Assembly (NCBI GenBank): GCA_036679665.1
Contig: JAZHEJ010000010.1
Location: forward strand, 1-15,248
DNA from: Tethybacter castelli
Lineage (GTDB): Bacteria > Pseudomonadota > Gammaproteobacteria > Tethybacterales > Tethybacteraceae
Reading direction: 5' to 3'
Length of the DNA: 15,248 nt
Part shown: piece after piece, positions 1 to 7,280 of the stretch
Layout: each line of letters begins with the position of its first letter
How positions within the stretch are numbered: position 1 is the first letter of the stretch
Position numbers and translations under genes: made by a program
Notes under the pieces: model-generated
Seen by the model: the letters and a program-made list of their open reading frames with translations, nothing else
Database searches by the model: none
What the model was told of the DNA's origin: nothing

Positions 1-77
1 GCTGCCAAAACCGGTGTAAGCCAATACCGTGCCTCGATCGATCCGGTCTAAGCCTTGGATACGAATTTCGGTAACGG
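1..77. repeat. Exact 77-bp direct repeat, copy at window edge
   Basis: Bases 1-77 are identical to bases 307-383. Identity ends at 78 versus 384 (g versus t), and the left end is cut by the window. The offset is 306 bp, exactly 102 codons, so the bamA frame stays open. Copy 2 encodes BamA residues 133-157, repeating residues 31-55. The exact match without silent changes argues for a very recent duplication or an assembly loop. Confidence 0.97.
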
Positions 78-471
78 GCTTAAAAACCCTGCCGATGGCG
101 ATATCCTGGCCACTAATCAAACCGAGCACCGTGTCTTCATTCAAAGCCTCCATGCCCTCGAAACGAATTGTGTTGATAGTTGGATTCTCACTAAGGATAA
201 TAATCACGTCGTCGCCGTCGCGGGCGATTTCAATGTCGCGAAACAAACCGGTCTCGAACAGACGGTTTATCGCCGCGCTAAGAATCTGCTCATTAATTTG
301 ATCGCCGCTGCCAAAACCGGTGTAAGCCAATACCGTGCCTCGATCGATCCGGTCTAAGCCTTGGATACGAATTTCGGTAACGGTAAACACGTCATCTTCT
401 TGCGCACGCACTTCAACCGACAAGGCAAATCCACATAACAACAGCACAAAAGCCCCGAGGAAAATTTTCAT
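1..471 (-). CDS. bamA: BamA, outer membrane assembly factor (5' part; frame disturbed at the window edge)
   Basis: The frame is open from an ATG at 471 to the window edge, 157 codons. BamA is the outer-membrane beta-barrel insertase; its periplasmic POTRA domains bind the Bam lipoproteins and its C-terminal barrel inserts client proteins. Seen here: a Sec signal peptide (residues 1-23, hydrophobic core then VRA before Gln24), a POTRA1 domain (about 29-97, with TEIRIQGLDRI and LFETGLFRDIEI), and the start of POTRA2 (about 98-132, NTIRFEGMEAL). At residue 133 the protein returns to the POTRA1 sequence of residues 31-55, because 77 bases are repeated exactly. A normal BamA would continue POTRA2 (an LDR..L..Y...G-type helix), so the last 25 codons are probably not the true continuation. 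The ATG overlaps the rseP stop (ATGA), and rseP-bamA adjacency is classic. Identity is secure; the sequence upstream of base 78 is suspect. Confidence 0.85.
   Translation of the reverse strand, partial: MKIFLGAFVLLLCGFALSVEVRAQEDDVFTVTEIRIQGLDRIDRGTVLAYTGFGSGDQINEQILSAAINRLFETGLFRDIEIARDGDDVIIILSENPTINTIRFEGMEALNEDTVLGLISGQDIAIGRVFKPVTEIRIQGLDRIDRGTVLAYTGFGS
307..383. repeat. Exact 77-bp direct repeat, copy inside POTRA1 of bamA
   Basis: This copy sits where the sequence belongs, in the first POTRA domain of BamA directly after the signal peptide. It is identical to bases 1-77 and is probably the authentic copy. Confidence 0.97.
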
Positions 472-1808
472 GTCAAGTCGTTATATACCGCAAAAACCAT
501 AAGGGCAATCAGCAAAACCACGCCCACGGTGCCTGCCATCTGCACGATTCTATCAGGCAGATCACGCCGCATTATGCCTTCAATCGCGTAGCGAAGCAAA
601 TATCCGCCATCAAGTACCGGTATCGGCAACAAGTTGAGAACTCCCAAACTAATTGAAATTTGAGCTAAAAAAATCAAGAAAGCATAATACCCCAATCCGA
701 GCGCTTGGCCGGCTATTTGCGCAATCCCGACCGGGCCGGACAAATTGTTGGTGGATACTTCTTGGCGCACCAAAAAGAAAAAATACCGAACCGTGGTCGT
801 CATCAGCTCCCAGGTGCGTCTTACCGCTATGCCCAGCGCCGCAGCCGGCCCGGAACGCTGGGTTACCAGCAACGCGCTATGCTTTTCCAAATCAACCCGC
901 GGTATCACACCCAGCCTGCCTTGCGGGCCCACAGGAGAATCAACCGCTTCAGGAACAACCACAATTTCAACTTCCTGGTTTGACCGCGCCAAAATAATCT
1001 GAAATTCCTGCTCAGGGTGGGTACGTATCACCTCGGTCATTTCCTCCCAGGAATCAACGATCATACCGTCCGCGGCGATAATCACATCGCCGGCGCGCAA
1101 CCCGCCTTTTTCGGCAGGGCTGTCAATCACCACCTTGTCTATCTCCAAGGTTATATATGAGCGATCCGGAACTATACCCAGCGCATTAAGTAAATTGCCT
1201 TGATCAAGCACCGCAGGTAGCATCCGACCGGTGGCCAAGATCACCTCGCGCTCAATACCGCTTGAATCTTGTACCGTGACGTTCATGTCGTGGTTGGCGA
1301 TAGCACCGAACAATCTTTCATAAAAACTCGACCATAACAACGTTCGGGTTCCGTCTACCGCAACTATTTCTTCACCTGCCGCAAAGCCCGCGATAGCCGC
1401 TGGCGAATCCGGAACAATCTCGCCAATTCGCGCTCGCAAGCCGGTCTCCCCGAGCATGGCAGCCAGATAAAACATCAGCATCGCGAACACAAAGTTTGCC
1501 AGCGGACCGGCGCTAACGATCCATGCCCGCTGCCATCGTGGACGACCTTCCAGCGAACGCTCCGGCACTTCATTGAGCTCAAGCGCCGCTTTTTCGTCCA
1601 TAACCATCTGCACATATCCGCCTAACGGAATAACACCCAACCGCCATTCGGTACCATTTTTGTCCACCCGCGACATCAGCGCGGCACCGAAACCGATCGC
1701 AAATTTGAGCACCCGCACATTACAGCTGCGCGCCGCCAGATAATGACCTAGTTCGTGGATCCCCACCACAATAATTATGGTAAAGACAAAACCTAACAGG
1801 ATCGTCAT
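468..1808 (-). CDS. rseP: RseP, site-2 membrane metalloprotease
   Basis: 446 residues, close to the roughly 450 of E. coli RseP. In that family the enzyme cuts the anti-sigma factor RseA inside the inner membrane after DegS, releasing sigma-E when outer-membrane assembly fails. It also clears leftover signal peptides. Seen here: the zinc site HELGH at residues 18-22 in the first membrane segment, two PDZ-like regions (about 125-200 and 215-290, the second with SPAEKGGLRAGDVI), and the C-terminal NLLPIPVLDGG motif at 392-402 with the third metal ligand Asp400, followed by a last membrane helix. The ATG at 1808 overlaps the dxr stop by one base (TAATG), and the TGA overlaps the bamA start (ATGA), so translation is probably coupled. 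Placing rseP directly before bamA links the stress protease to the machine it monitors. No missing catalytic residue. Confidence 0.97.
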   Translation of the reverse strand: MTILLGFVFTIIIVVGIHELGHYLAARSCNVRVLKFAIGFGAALMSRVDKNGTEWRLGVIPLGGYVQMVMDEKAALELNEVPERSLEGRPRWQRAWIVSAGPLANFVFAMLMFYLAAMLGETGLRARIGEIVPDSPAAIAGFAAGEEIVAVDGTRTLLWSSFYERLFGAIANHDMNVTVQDSSGIEREVILATGRMLPAVLDQGNLLNALGIVPDRSYITLEIDKVVIDSPAEKGGLRAGDVIIAADGMIVDSWEEMTEVIRTHPEQEFQIILARSNQEVEIVVVPEAVDSPVGPQGRLGVIPRVDLEKHSALLVTQRSGPAAALGIAVRRTWELMTTTVRYFFFLVRQEVSTNNLSGPVGIAQIAGQALGLGYYAFLIFLAQISISLGVLNLLPIPVLDGGYLLRYAIEGIMRRDLPDRIVQMAGTVGVVLLIALMVFAVYNDLT

Positions 1809-2992
1809 TATTTTTCCAACCGATTCACTTGGATTAAAGCGGTGGCGCGAGCTTGCTGATCGGCAATGATCAAATCATCAAGAGTTTTCGCCGGACCGTC
1901 GACGCTAGTTAAGGTATGTTCGATGATCTGCGGAATGTCGGTAAAGCTGACCCCGCGACTTGCGCAAAATGCACTGACCGCAATTTCATTTGCGGCGTTT
2001 AGTACCGCCGGGGCCACCCCGCCCGTAACAAGCGCTTCACGCGCAAGGCGCAAGCATGGAAAGCGCTTGGTGTTGGGAGGCAAAAATTCCAGTGCCCCGA
2101 CTGTCTGCCAATCGATGGTGCCAAAATTGCATTGGCTAGGCCGCGGCCAGGCAAAAGCTCTGGCGATTGCCACGCGCATATCCGCAATCCCGCACTGAGC
2201 GAAGCTGCATCCGTCAGCAAACTCGACTATCGCGTGAACCAGACTTTGCGGATGAACCACGACCTGCACCGCGTCCGGTTGCAAATCAAACAGCAGGCAA
2301 GCTTCGATTACTTCCAATCCCTTGTTCATCAAAGTTGCCGAATCCACTGATATTTTCCGCCCCATCGACCACACCGGATGGGCGGCGGCCATGACCGGGG
2401 TTACGGCATCCAGATCAATGTCGCGATTATGAAACGGTCCGCCGGTGGCGGTCAGCCATACCTTGGTAATACTTTGTCGGCGCTGTTTTACCGCATCCAA
2501 CAATTCCAACATCGCGCTGTGTTCACTATCAACCGGTATCAGTTGAGCGCGGTTTTGCTCAGCGGCCTGTAACATATGCTTGCCCGCGGTGATCAACGCC
2601 TCTTTATTGGCCAGCAAAACTCGTTTGCCGGCTTTTACCGCGGCCATGGTTGGCGCGATGCCTGCCACCCCGCTGATCGCCGCCACTACGCAGTCACCGG
2701 CATCTGATGCGGCGGTGTCTAGCCCATCAGCTTCGGCCAACACCTCAATTTCCAAGTCAGTGGCGTCCAATTTGCGCTTAAGCTGTGTTGCGGCGTCAGC
2801 GTCGGCCATAGCCGCGAGCTTGGGCCGATGGCGTTCGCAAAGCTTTGCCATTTGCTCGAAATCGGTCGATGCGGTGAGCGCCACGATCTCGTATCCTTGT
2901 GCCTGCGCTACTTCAAGTGTTGCTTTGCCCACGCTACCGGTGGCGCCAAGCACCGTCACCTTCCAATCATTTCCCGCGCGTTGTGGCGACAC
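1808..2992 (-). CDS. dxr: 1-deoxy-D-xylulose 5-phosphate reductoisomerase
   Basis: The enzyme converts DXP to 2-C-methyl-D-erythritol 4-phosphate with NADPH, the committed step of the MEP isoprenoid pathway in the cytoplasm. Seen here: the NADPH-binding GATGSVG near the N-terminus, ANKEALI, the metal and substrate region VDSEHSAM, WSMGRKISVDSATLMNKG with the active-site loop Trp, HPQSLVH, and a C-terminal ALNAANEIAV-type helix. I chose the GTG at 2992, which overlaps the cdsA TAG by one base (TAGTG) and gives 394 residues, near the usual 398. A GTG at 3040 would add 16 residues overlapping cdsA. A GTG 11 codons inside the chosen start is also possible, because the Rossmann strand begins there. 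No clear Shine-Dalgarno sequence decides. It feeds C5 units to the isoprenoid precursor used by the upstream uppS product. Confidence 0.96.
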   Translation of the reverse strand: MSPQRAGNDWKVTVLGATGSVGKATLEVAQAQGYEIVALTASTDFEQMAKLCERHRPKLAAMADADAATQLKRKLDATDLEIEVLAEADGLDTAASDAGDCVVAAISGVAGIAPTMAAVKAGKRVLLANKEALITAGKHMLQAAEQNRAQLIPVDSEHSAMLELLDAVKQRRQSITKVWLTATGGPFHNRDIDLDAVTPVMAAAHPVWSMGRKISVDSATLMNKGLEVIEACLLFDLQPDAVQVVVHPQSLVHAIVEFADGCSFAQCGIADMRVAIARAFAWPRPSQCNFGTIDWQTVGALEFLPPNTKRFPCLRLAREALVTGGVAPAVLNAANEIAVSAFCASRGVSFTDIPQIIEHTLTSVDGPAKTLDDLIIADQQARATALIQVNRLEK

Positions 2993-3813
2993 TATACTAA
3001 AGTCGACAGCAAAGCTAAAAACGGTAGTACCGGTAACCACGAATCGATGCGATCAAGAATACCTCCTTGAGTGCCTAGTAAAAAGCCGCTGTCCTTTACT
3101 TTTGCTTGGCGCTTAAGAACCGACGCGACAAGATCGCCTAGTACCGCTAGCGCCACCACAGTTGCGGCAATTACCAGTATCAGCCAATGGGGATAACTTT
3201 CCGACAAAAATATTTCCCAGACTACCGAAACAAATAAAAACGCGACGATCATGGCGCCGAATACCCCTTCCCAAGTTTTATTAGGAGAAATCTTCGCGGC
3301 CAGACGGCGAGTACCAAAGAGCTTGCCTGTAGCCCACGCGCCGGTATCGATCAGCCAAACCCCGGCCAAACCCGCAATTAGCATCCACCTGTCATATTCG
3401 GCCAACACCGCCAAACTCAGCCAGGCGCTGACGATCGTAAACCCCCATAACGCTGTCATAATGGCGCGCGGTAGTAAGGCACGCCGCGCCAGCCACAGCG
3501 GAGCAAGCAGTATCCATATCAGCAAAGCTAAGAGCAAAAATTCATTGACCGCTTCGCGGCTGCTGCTGAGTAACCACTTGCACAGCAAGCAGGCGACCCC
3601 AACGGCGCAGGCGGAGATTAGGCTTTGGCGCCGAGAACATTTGAGCAACAGATTTATCTCCCAAAACGCAAGCATGCAACCGACTAAAGCCAGCGACCAG
3701 ATCAAGGTGTGCGAACCCGAATATAGCAACAAAATCGTACCAAACGCCAACGCTAAACCGATTGGTACTTTACCTACTCTAGCTAGGTTATGCATGGCTT
3801 TGGTAGCAGTCAT
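2992..3813 (-). CDS. cdsA: Phosphatidate cytidylyltransferase (CDP-diglyceride synthase)
   Basis: 273 residues with about eight hydrophobic segments: an integral inner-membrane enzyme making CDP-diacylglycerol from phosphatidic acid and CTP, the branch point to all phospholipids. Seen here: DTGAWATGKLFG, ISPNKTWEGVFG and the C-terminal family signature running from SVLKRQAKVKDSG to GGILDRIDS with its metal-binding Asp residues. One oddity: the family signature normally has His-Gly-Gly before the LDR.D block, but here residue 249 is Gln (codon CAA). The remaining signature is intact, so this is not a decayed gene. The start is ATG at 3813, sharing one base with the uppS TGA (TGATG); the TTG at 3816 is less likely. 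The stop overlaps the dxr GTG. The order uppS-cdsA-dxr is standard in proteobacteria. Confidence 0.95.
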   Translation of the reverse strand: MTATKAMHNLARVGKVPIGLALAFGTILLLYSGSHTLIWSLALVGCMLAFWEINLLLKCSRRQSLISACAVGVACLLCKWLLSSSREAVNEFLLLALLIWILLAPLWLARRALLPRAIMTALWGFTIVSAWLSLAVLAEYDRWMLIAGLAGVWLIDTGAWATGKLFGTRRLAAKISPNKTWEGVFGAMIVAFLFVSVVWEIFLSESYPHWLILVIAATVVALAVLGDLVASVLKRQAKVKDSGFLLGTQGGILDRIDSWLPVLPFLALLSTLV

Positions 3814-4532
3814 CAACCCATCTTTTGGGCGATTTTTTCAATTCCGCCGAACCTGCGCTCCCGCCGTGCGTAAGCCTCAAGCGCCGCGTTCAGGTCGGCA
3901 TCACTAAAGTCGGGCCACAACGTTTCGGTAAAAAACATTTCCGCATACGCAGTTTGCCAGAGCATGAAATTGGACAGCCGCAACTCGCCGGAAGTCCGGA
4001 TGAACAAATCCGGGTCGGGAAGATCGGCGGTGGCCAGCTGCTCACTAAGTTGCGCTTCGGTTACCATCGACATGTTATGCCCCATGTCAGCCAACCGGTG
4101 CACCGCTTCGACAATATCCCAGCGTCCTGAATAATTCAGCGCGATCTGCAAATAAATTCCGTCGTTATCAACGGTGGAAGCTTCAAAATGATCCAAGGCG
4201 GTGCGTAAACGTCGCGGAAAAGAACTCAAGTCGCCGATAAACCTGATCCTGACATTGTTGTCTTGCAAATCCTTGAGGTTGTTGCGCAGGCCGTCGGTCA
4301 AAAGATCGAGTAAAACCTTAATTTCCGAATCGGGACGGCGCCAGTTATCGGTCGAAAATGCAAACAAAGTCAGATACTTGATGCCGTTGGCATGACACGT
4401 GGCTACCGTGTTACGGGCGGCCTGAAGGCCTTGGCGATGACCGGCGGTTCGCTCTAAACCTTTGGCGTATGCCCATCTGCCGTTACCGTCCATAATGATG
4501 GCGATATGCCGCGGCATGGCTGGTGATGACAC
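3813..4532 (-). CDS. uppS: Undecaprenyl diphosphate synthase (cis-prenyltransferase)
   Basis: 239 residues. The soluble enzyme adds eight isopentenyl units in cis to farnesyl diphosphate, making the C55 carrier lipid for peptidoglycan and O-antigen. Seen here: IAIIMDGNGRW at 10-20 with the essential Asp15, the AFSTDNWRRP motif that replaces the more usual SSENW, NYSGRWDI, DLFIRTSGELRLSNF and the C-terminal FTETLWPDF with RRFGG. These cover all conserved regions of the family. The start is uncertain: GTG at 4532 is taken because the family has some residues before the first strand, but ATG at 4517 (MPRHIAIIMDGNGRW) also works, and neither has a convincing ribosome binding site. It follows frr after 18 bases and overlaps cdsA at the stop. 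Confidence 0.96.
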   Translation of the reverse strand: MSSPAMPRHIAIIMDGNGRWAYAKGLERTAGHRQGLQAARNTVATCHANGIKYLTLFAFSTDNWRRPDSEIKVLLDLLTDGLRNNLKDLQDNNVRIRFIGDLSSFPRRLRTALDHFEASTVDNDGIYLQIALNYSGRWDIVEAVHRLADMGHNMSMVTEAQLSEQLATADLPDPDLFIRTSGELRLSNFMLWQTAYAEMFFTETLWPDFSDADLNAALEAYARRERRFGGIEKIAQKMG

Positions 4533-4550
4533 GTTGCTTTTGACGGCCGC

Positions 4551-5099
4551 TTATACCTTCATCAGCTCACTGGCCTTGGTTTTGGCAAGGTTTTCGATCT
4601 GCTGGATAATCTTGTCGGTCAGTTGCTGGAGCCTTTTTTCGTCGCGGTGCAGGTCGTTTTCGCTGATCTCTTTGTTCTTACACTGAGCTTTAAGTTCAGT
4701 TATCGTCTCCCGGCGGATATTGCGGACCGCAACCTTCGCATTTTCCGCCTCGCGCTTGACCACCTTGACCAATTCGACCCGCCTTTCCCCGCTAAGTTCA
4801 GGCAGGTTGACCATAACTCTGGTGCCGTCATTAGTGGGGTTTAGTCCTAAGCCCGCATCGCGGATGGCTTTTTCCATTATCGCAAGGTTGTTGCTGTCCC
4901 ATGGAGTAACCGTCAGCAGACGACTGCCTCCCACCGCCACTTTAGCTCCTTGGGGCAACAACATTTCCTGACCATAGCAGGTTACCTTGACATGATCTAG
5001 CAAGCCGCTGTGCGCGCGTCCGGTACGAATCTTGGCAAACTCCTCCTCCAAGGCGCGAGCTGATTTGGCCATACGCTGCTCAATTTGACTTTCATTCAT
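4551..5099 (-). CDS. frr: Ribosome recycling factor
   Basis: 182 residues against the usual 185. RRF, with EF-G, splits the post-termination 70S ribosome. Seen here: the three-helix-bundle domain with FAKIRTGRAHSGLLD near residue 21, the small beta domain (LLTVTPWD), and the C-terminal helices with LPELSGERR, RNIRRE and KRLQQLTDKIIQQIE. All match the RRF pattern. The start is ATG at 5099; upstream lies only a weak purine stretch and a TATATGCATATA palindrome that touches the first base of the ATG. In most proteobacteria frr follows pyrH, but here the preceding genes are a tRNA-Arg and a TPR protein. frr-uppS-cdsA-dxr-rseP-bamA downstream keeps the classical order. Confidence 0.97.
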   Translation of the reverse strand: MNESQIEQRMAKSARALEEEFAKIRTGRAHSGLLDHVKVTCYGQEMLLPQGAKVAVGGSRLLTVTPWDSNNLAIMEKAIRDAGLGLNPTNDGTRVMVNLPELSGERRVELVKVVKREAENAKVAVRNIRRETITELKAQCKNKEISENDLHRDEKRLQQLTDKIIQQIENLAKTKASELMKV

Positions 5100-5110
5100 A
5101 TATGCATATA
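5099..5110. repeat. 12-bp perfect palindrome before frr
   Basis: TATATGCATATA reads the same on both strands. It overlaps the first base of the frr ATG and lies in the 29-bp gap between the tRNA 3' end and frr. It is AT-rich and could be part of a promoter -10 region, a protein-binding site, or chance. Confidence 0.4.
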
Positions 5111-5128
5111 AGCCCTAGTTCTTTAATC

Positions 5129-5205
5129 TGGCGCGCCCGGCAAGATTTGAACTCACGACCCCCAGGTTCGTAGCCTGATGCTCTATCCAACTGAGCTACG
5201 GGCGC
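5129..5205 (-). tRNA. tRNA-Arg (anticodon ACG)
   Basis: 77 nt with a full cloverleaf and encoded CCA. Acceptor GCGCCCG pairs with CGGGCGC; D arm GCTC/GAGC with loop AGTTGGATA (A20, an arginine identity base); anticodon stem TCAGG/CCTGG with loop CTACGAA, anticodon ACG; T arm GTGAG/CTTGC with loop TTCAAAT; discriminator G, then CCA. C35 and A20 fit arginyl-tRNA synthetase recognition. The first anticodon base is expected to become inosine by TadA, reading CGU, CGC and CGA. The T stem contains two G-T pairs. The gene lies 32 bp after the TPR gene and 29 bp before frr on the same strand, so it may be excised from a longer mRNA. Confidence 0.97.
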
Positions 5206-5237
5206 TTGGAACAGTTAATTCTAGCAAAAGCATCCCT

Positions 5238-5915
5238 TTAAGGTTGTAGTTGCGCCAGAATTTTGCGGGCATCCTCAGCCAACACGGCATTAGCCTCGTT
5301 AATTACGCGTTGAAAATCCTGGCGCGCCAAATCAATTTCGTTGTTTAGCTTATACAGTTGCGCCCGCGTAAAGACCGCGTCCAAGTTATCAGGTTCCAAT
5401 CGCAAGGCGAACTTAACATCATCAAACGCCAAGTCGATACGCTGCGTCCTGACATACAGCTCAGCTCGCAACAGCAGGCCGCTGATGCTCGACACGTTGT
5501 TATTGAGCAACTTGGTAAGTGTGGCCAACGCCTCTTCTGTCCAACCGATTCGGGCATATACCTGGGTCAACAACAAGTAGTAACTCTCCTGCTTGGGATC
5601 TAGCGCGATCGCATTGCGCAACGCATCAACCGCCAAAGCAAAATCACCGATCGCAGCCAAAATTTTGCCGTGTAGAAAATGTGCTTCGGCTACGCGCGGA
5701 TGTTCCTCCAAATACTGTTCCACCTCATCTTTGACCTCAATAACTTTACCCGCCAAAAAATCTTGATCGAACTTTCGTAGTTCATCGGATAACGGCGGCT
5801 GTGTTGTTGCGCCAGGTAAGGTAAGCTCGTTGACCAACACCCCGGCTAGCACGACCAAGCAAAACGTGCCAACTAACCAATAGATATCAGTGGCGGTAAA
5901 TTTAATCTTCATCAT
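5238..5915 (-). CDS. Membrane-anchored TPR protein, function unknown
   Basis: 225 residues, not recognised as a named family. One N-terminal membrane segment (about 12-34, IYWLVGTFCLVVLAGVLVNE) follows a short basic start, then a Pro-rich linker and a helical pre-repeat region (43-75). Four contiguous 34-residue tetratricopeptide repeats follow, at about 76-109, 110-143, 144-177 and 178-211, with the usual G/A-x-x-A and LDP/LEP spacing. The topology suggests a cytoplasmic N-terminus with the TPR domain in the periplasm, but the opposite is possible. TPRs bind protein partners; no catalytic motif is visible. It follows hemW by 21 bp and precedes tRNA-Arg by 32 bp. The layout resembles the TPR part of cytochrome c maturation factors such as CcmI, but no other ccm gene is present, so I do not assign that role. 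Confidence 0.85.
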   Translation of the reverse strand: MMKIKFTATDIYWLVGTFCLVVLAGVLVNELTLPGATTQPPLSDELRKFDQDFLAGKVIEVKDEVEQYLEEHPRVAEAHFLHGKILAAIGDFALAVDALRNAIALDPKQESYYLLLTQVYARIGWTEEALATLTKLLNNNVSSISGLLLRAELYVRTQRIDLAFDDVKFALRLEPDNLDAVFTRAQLYKLNNEIDLARQDFQRVINEANAVLAEDARKILAQLQP

Positions 5916-5936
5916 CGAACTAACCCGGGCTTAGGA

Positions 5937-7118
5937 CTATTCATCGGTTTCCATAAACAAAGAACATAAATCGGTCTGAAAATCCAGCCCGGTTGGCGTG
6001 GGGCGTATTTTCTCATTAGTGACAACCAACCAATCGCGTTCTTGCGCCTGTCGCAATTTTCCGGCAATAGTGGCAAGCGCGATACCGGTGCGCGCATAGA
6101 ACAACTTGCTGGAAAAACCGTCGCACAAACGAAGCGCGTTTAACATGAATTCAAAAATAAGATCCGTCCGCGACGGTTTCAACACTTGCGCGATCTGCTC
6201 ACCCGCGTTGGCTTTGAGCATATAGCGTTCCGGAGCTTTGTGCCGCACTTCGCGCCGCACACCGGACGTATCGGTAAGTTTAGAGTGCGCGCCGGCACCG
6301 ATACCCAGATAATCACCGAACAGCCAGTAGTTGACATTATGACGACTGTGCGCGCCGATTTTGGCATGAGCGCTTATTTCGTACCGGGGAATACCGCTTG
6401 CGATCACAACCTCTCGGGCGGCGTCCTCTAAATCAGCGGCCTGATCGGCATTGGGCATCTGCGGTGGCGGATGCCGAAAAAACACCGTTCCCGGCTCAAG
6501 TGTCAGTCGATACATGGAAATATGCTCAGCGCCAAACATGCAAATTTGCCGCGCGTCCTCTAAAGCCTGCGCGATGCTCTGGCCTGGCAGTGCGGTGATC
6601 AGATCTAAATTGACGCGTGTAAAAATTTCCACCGCCAACTGCGCGGCGCGGCGCGCGTCATCGGCATCGTGAACCCGACCTAAACGCTGCAAGCTATCGT
6701 CGTTCAGACTTTGGACTCCCAGCGACAAACGATTGATCCCGGTGGCGGCAAACTCTCGAAAGCGTCCCGCTTCAACGGTACCCGGATTAGCCTCAAGAGT
6801 TATTTCCGCATTGGGCGCAAGCTGCACCAGCATGCGAATATCGCTTAACAACCGATCGACGCTTTGCGGTTCCATCAGGCTCGGGGTTCCACCACCTAGA
6901 TAAACGCTGGTGATTTTTCTGCCCCAAGCGTTAATCGCGCTGCTTTCCAAATCGCAACGTAACGCATCAAGATATTGCTGCTCCGGTATTTCAGCCGGAC
7001 TTGCATGAGAGTTGAAATCACAGTAAGGACACTTGCGCACACACCACGGGAAATGAACGTACAAAGCCAGCGGCGGCGGTTCTGGTTGGCCGGGCAAGCG
7101 CACTGGGACCGCAGTCAT
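5937..7118 (-). CDS. hemW: HemW-like radical SAM heme chaperone
   Basis: 393 residues from the ATG at 7118. Radical-SAM TIM-barrel protein of the HemW family, often misannotated as oxygen-independent coproporphyrinogen III oxidase. In studied members it binds heme and hands it to respiratory proteins. Seen here: the [4Fe-4S] cluster motif C26-x3-C30-x2-C33 followed by DFN, the SAM-binding GGGTPSL, EANPGTVE, GVQSLNDDSLQRLGR, and HNVNYWLFGDYLGIGAGAHS, followed by a HemN C-terminal domain. Cys-Pro-Tyr-Cys-Asp-Phe-Asn without a fourth adjacent Cys is the HemW rather than HemN type. A TTG at 7157 would add 13 residues; I prefer the ATG because the family begins a few residues before the first strand. 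It follows rdgB by 162 bp, the largest gap in the window, and rdgB-hemW is a common pair. Confidence 0.93.
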   Translation of the reverse strand: MTAVPVRLPGQPEPPPLALYVHFPWCVRKCPYCDFNSHASPAEIPEQQYLDALRCDLESSAINAWGRKITSVYLGGGTPSLMEPQSVDRLLSDIRMLVQLAPNAEITLEANPGTVEAGRFREFAATGINRLSLGVQSLNDDSLQRLGRVHDADDARRAAQLAVEIFTRVNLDLITALPGQSIAQALEDARQICMFGAEHISMYRLTLEPGTVFFRHPPPQMPNADQAADLEDAAREVVIASGIPRYEISAHAKIGAHSRHNVNYWLFGDYLGIGAGAHSKLTDTSGVRREVRHKAPERYMLKANAGEQIAQVLKPSRTDLIFEFMLNALRLCDGFSSKLFYARTGIALATIAGKLRQAQERDWLVVTNEKIRPTPTGLDFQTDLCSLFMETDE

Positions 7119-7164
7119 CTTAGCTAGCCGCCGACTGATATCGCCGCGAGGCTCCAAACATTCC

Positions 7165-7192
7165 GCAACTAAAAATACCTTTTTTAGTTTGC
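7165..7192. repeat. Inverted repeat upstream of hemW
   Basis: GCAACTAAAAA (7165-7175) and TTTTTAGTTTGC (7181-7192) are inverse complements apart from one bulged base, with a 5-base spacer. It lies 47-74 bases upstream of the chosen hemW ATG, in the 162-bp gap after rdgB. On the hemW strand no U-run follows, so it is not a standard terminator. It could be an operator or a leader hairpin. Confidence 0.5.
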
Positions 7193-7280
7193 AAAAAGTA
7201 GCCTCGGCCCCGCCCTATCAGAAATAATTTCGCTGCTATTTTCGACCAACATTAACCGGTTGTATTAGTATCATCGCCGA

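Noticed and set aside
1..383. 77-bp repeat as a mobile-element or CRISPR signature
   Set aside because: There are only two copies, both bamA coding sequence, with no transposase, terminal inverted repeats or regular spacers.
2993..3040. Longer dxr start at GTG 3040
   Set aside because: It would overlap cdsA by 49 bases and add 16 residues not found in the family; the TAGTG junction at 2992 is a better fit.
3251..3907. Plus-strand open frame of 218 codons
   Set aside because: It lies antisense to cdsA and uppS, has no recognisable domain and an unnatural composition; it is a shadow of the real genes. The same holds for plus-strand frames at 2580-3116, 8614-9057, 11248-11787 and 12170-12574.
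7165..7192. Inverted repeat as a rho-independent terminator of rdgB
   Set aside because: The stem is AT-rich, weak and not followed by a T-run on the transcribed strand; no other hairpin in the window has a proper T-run either.
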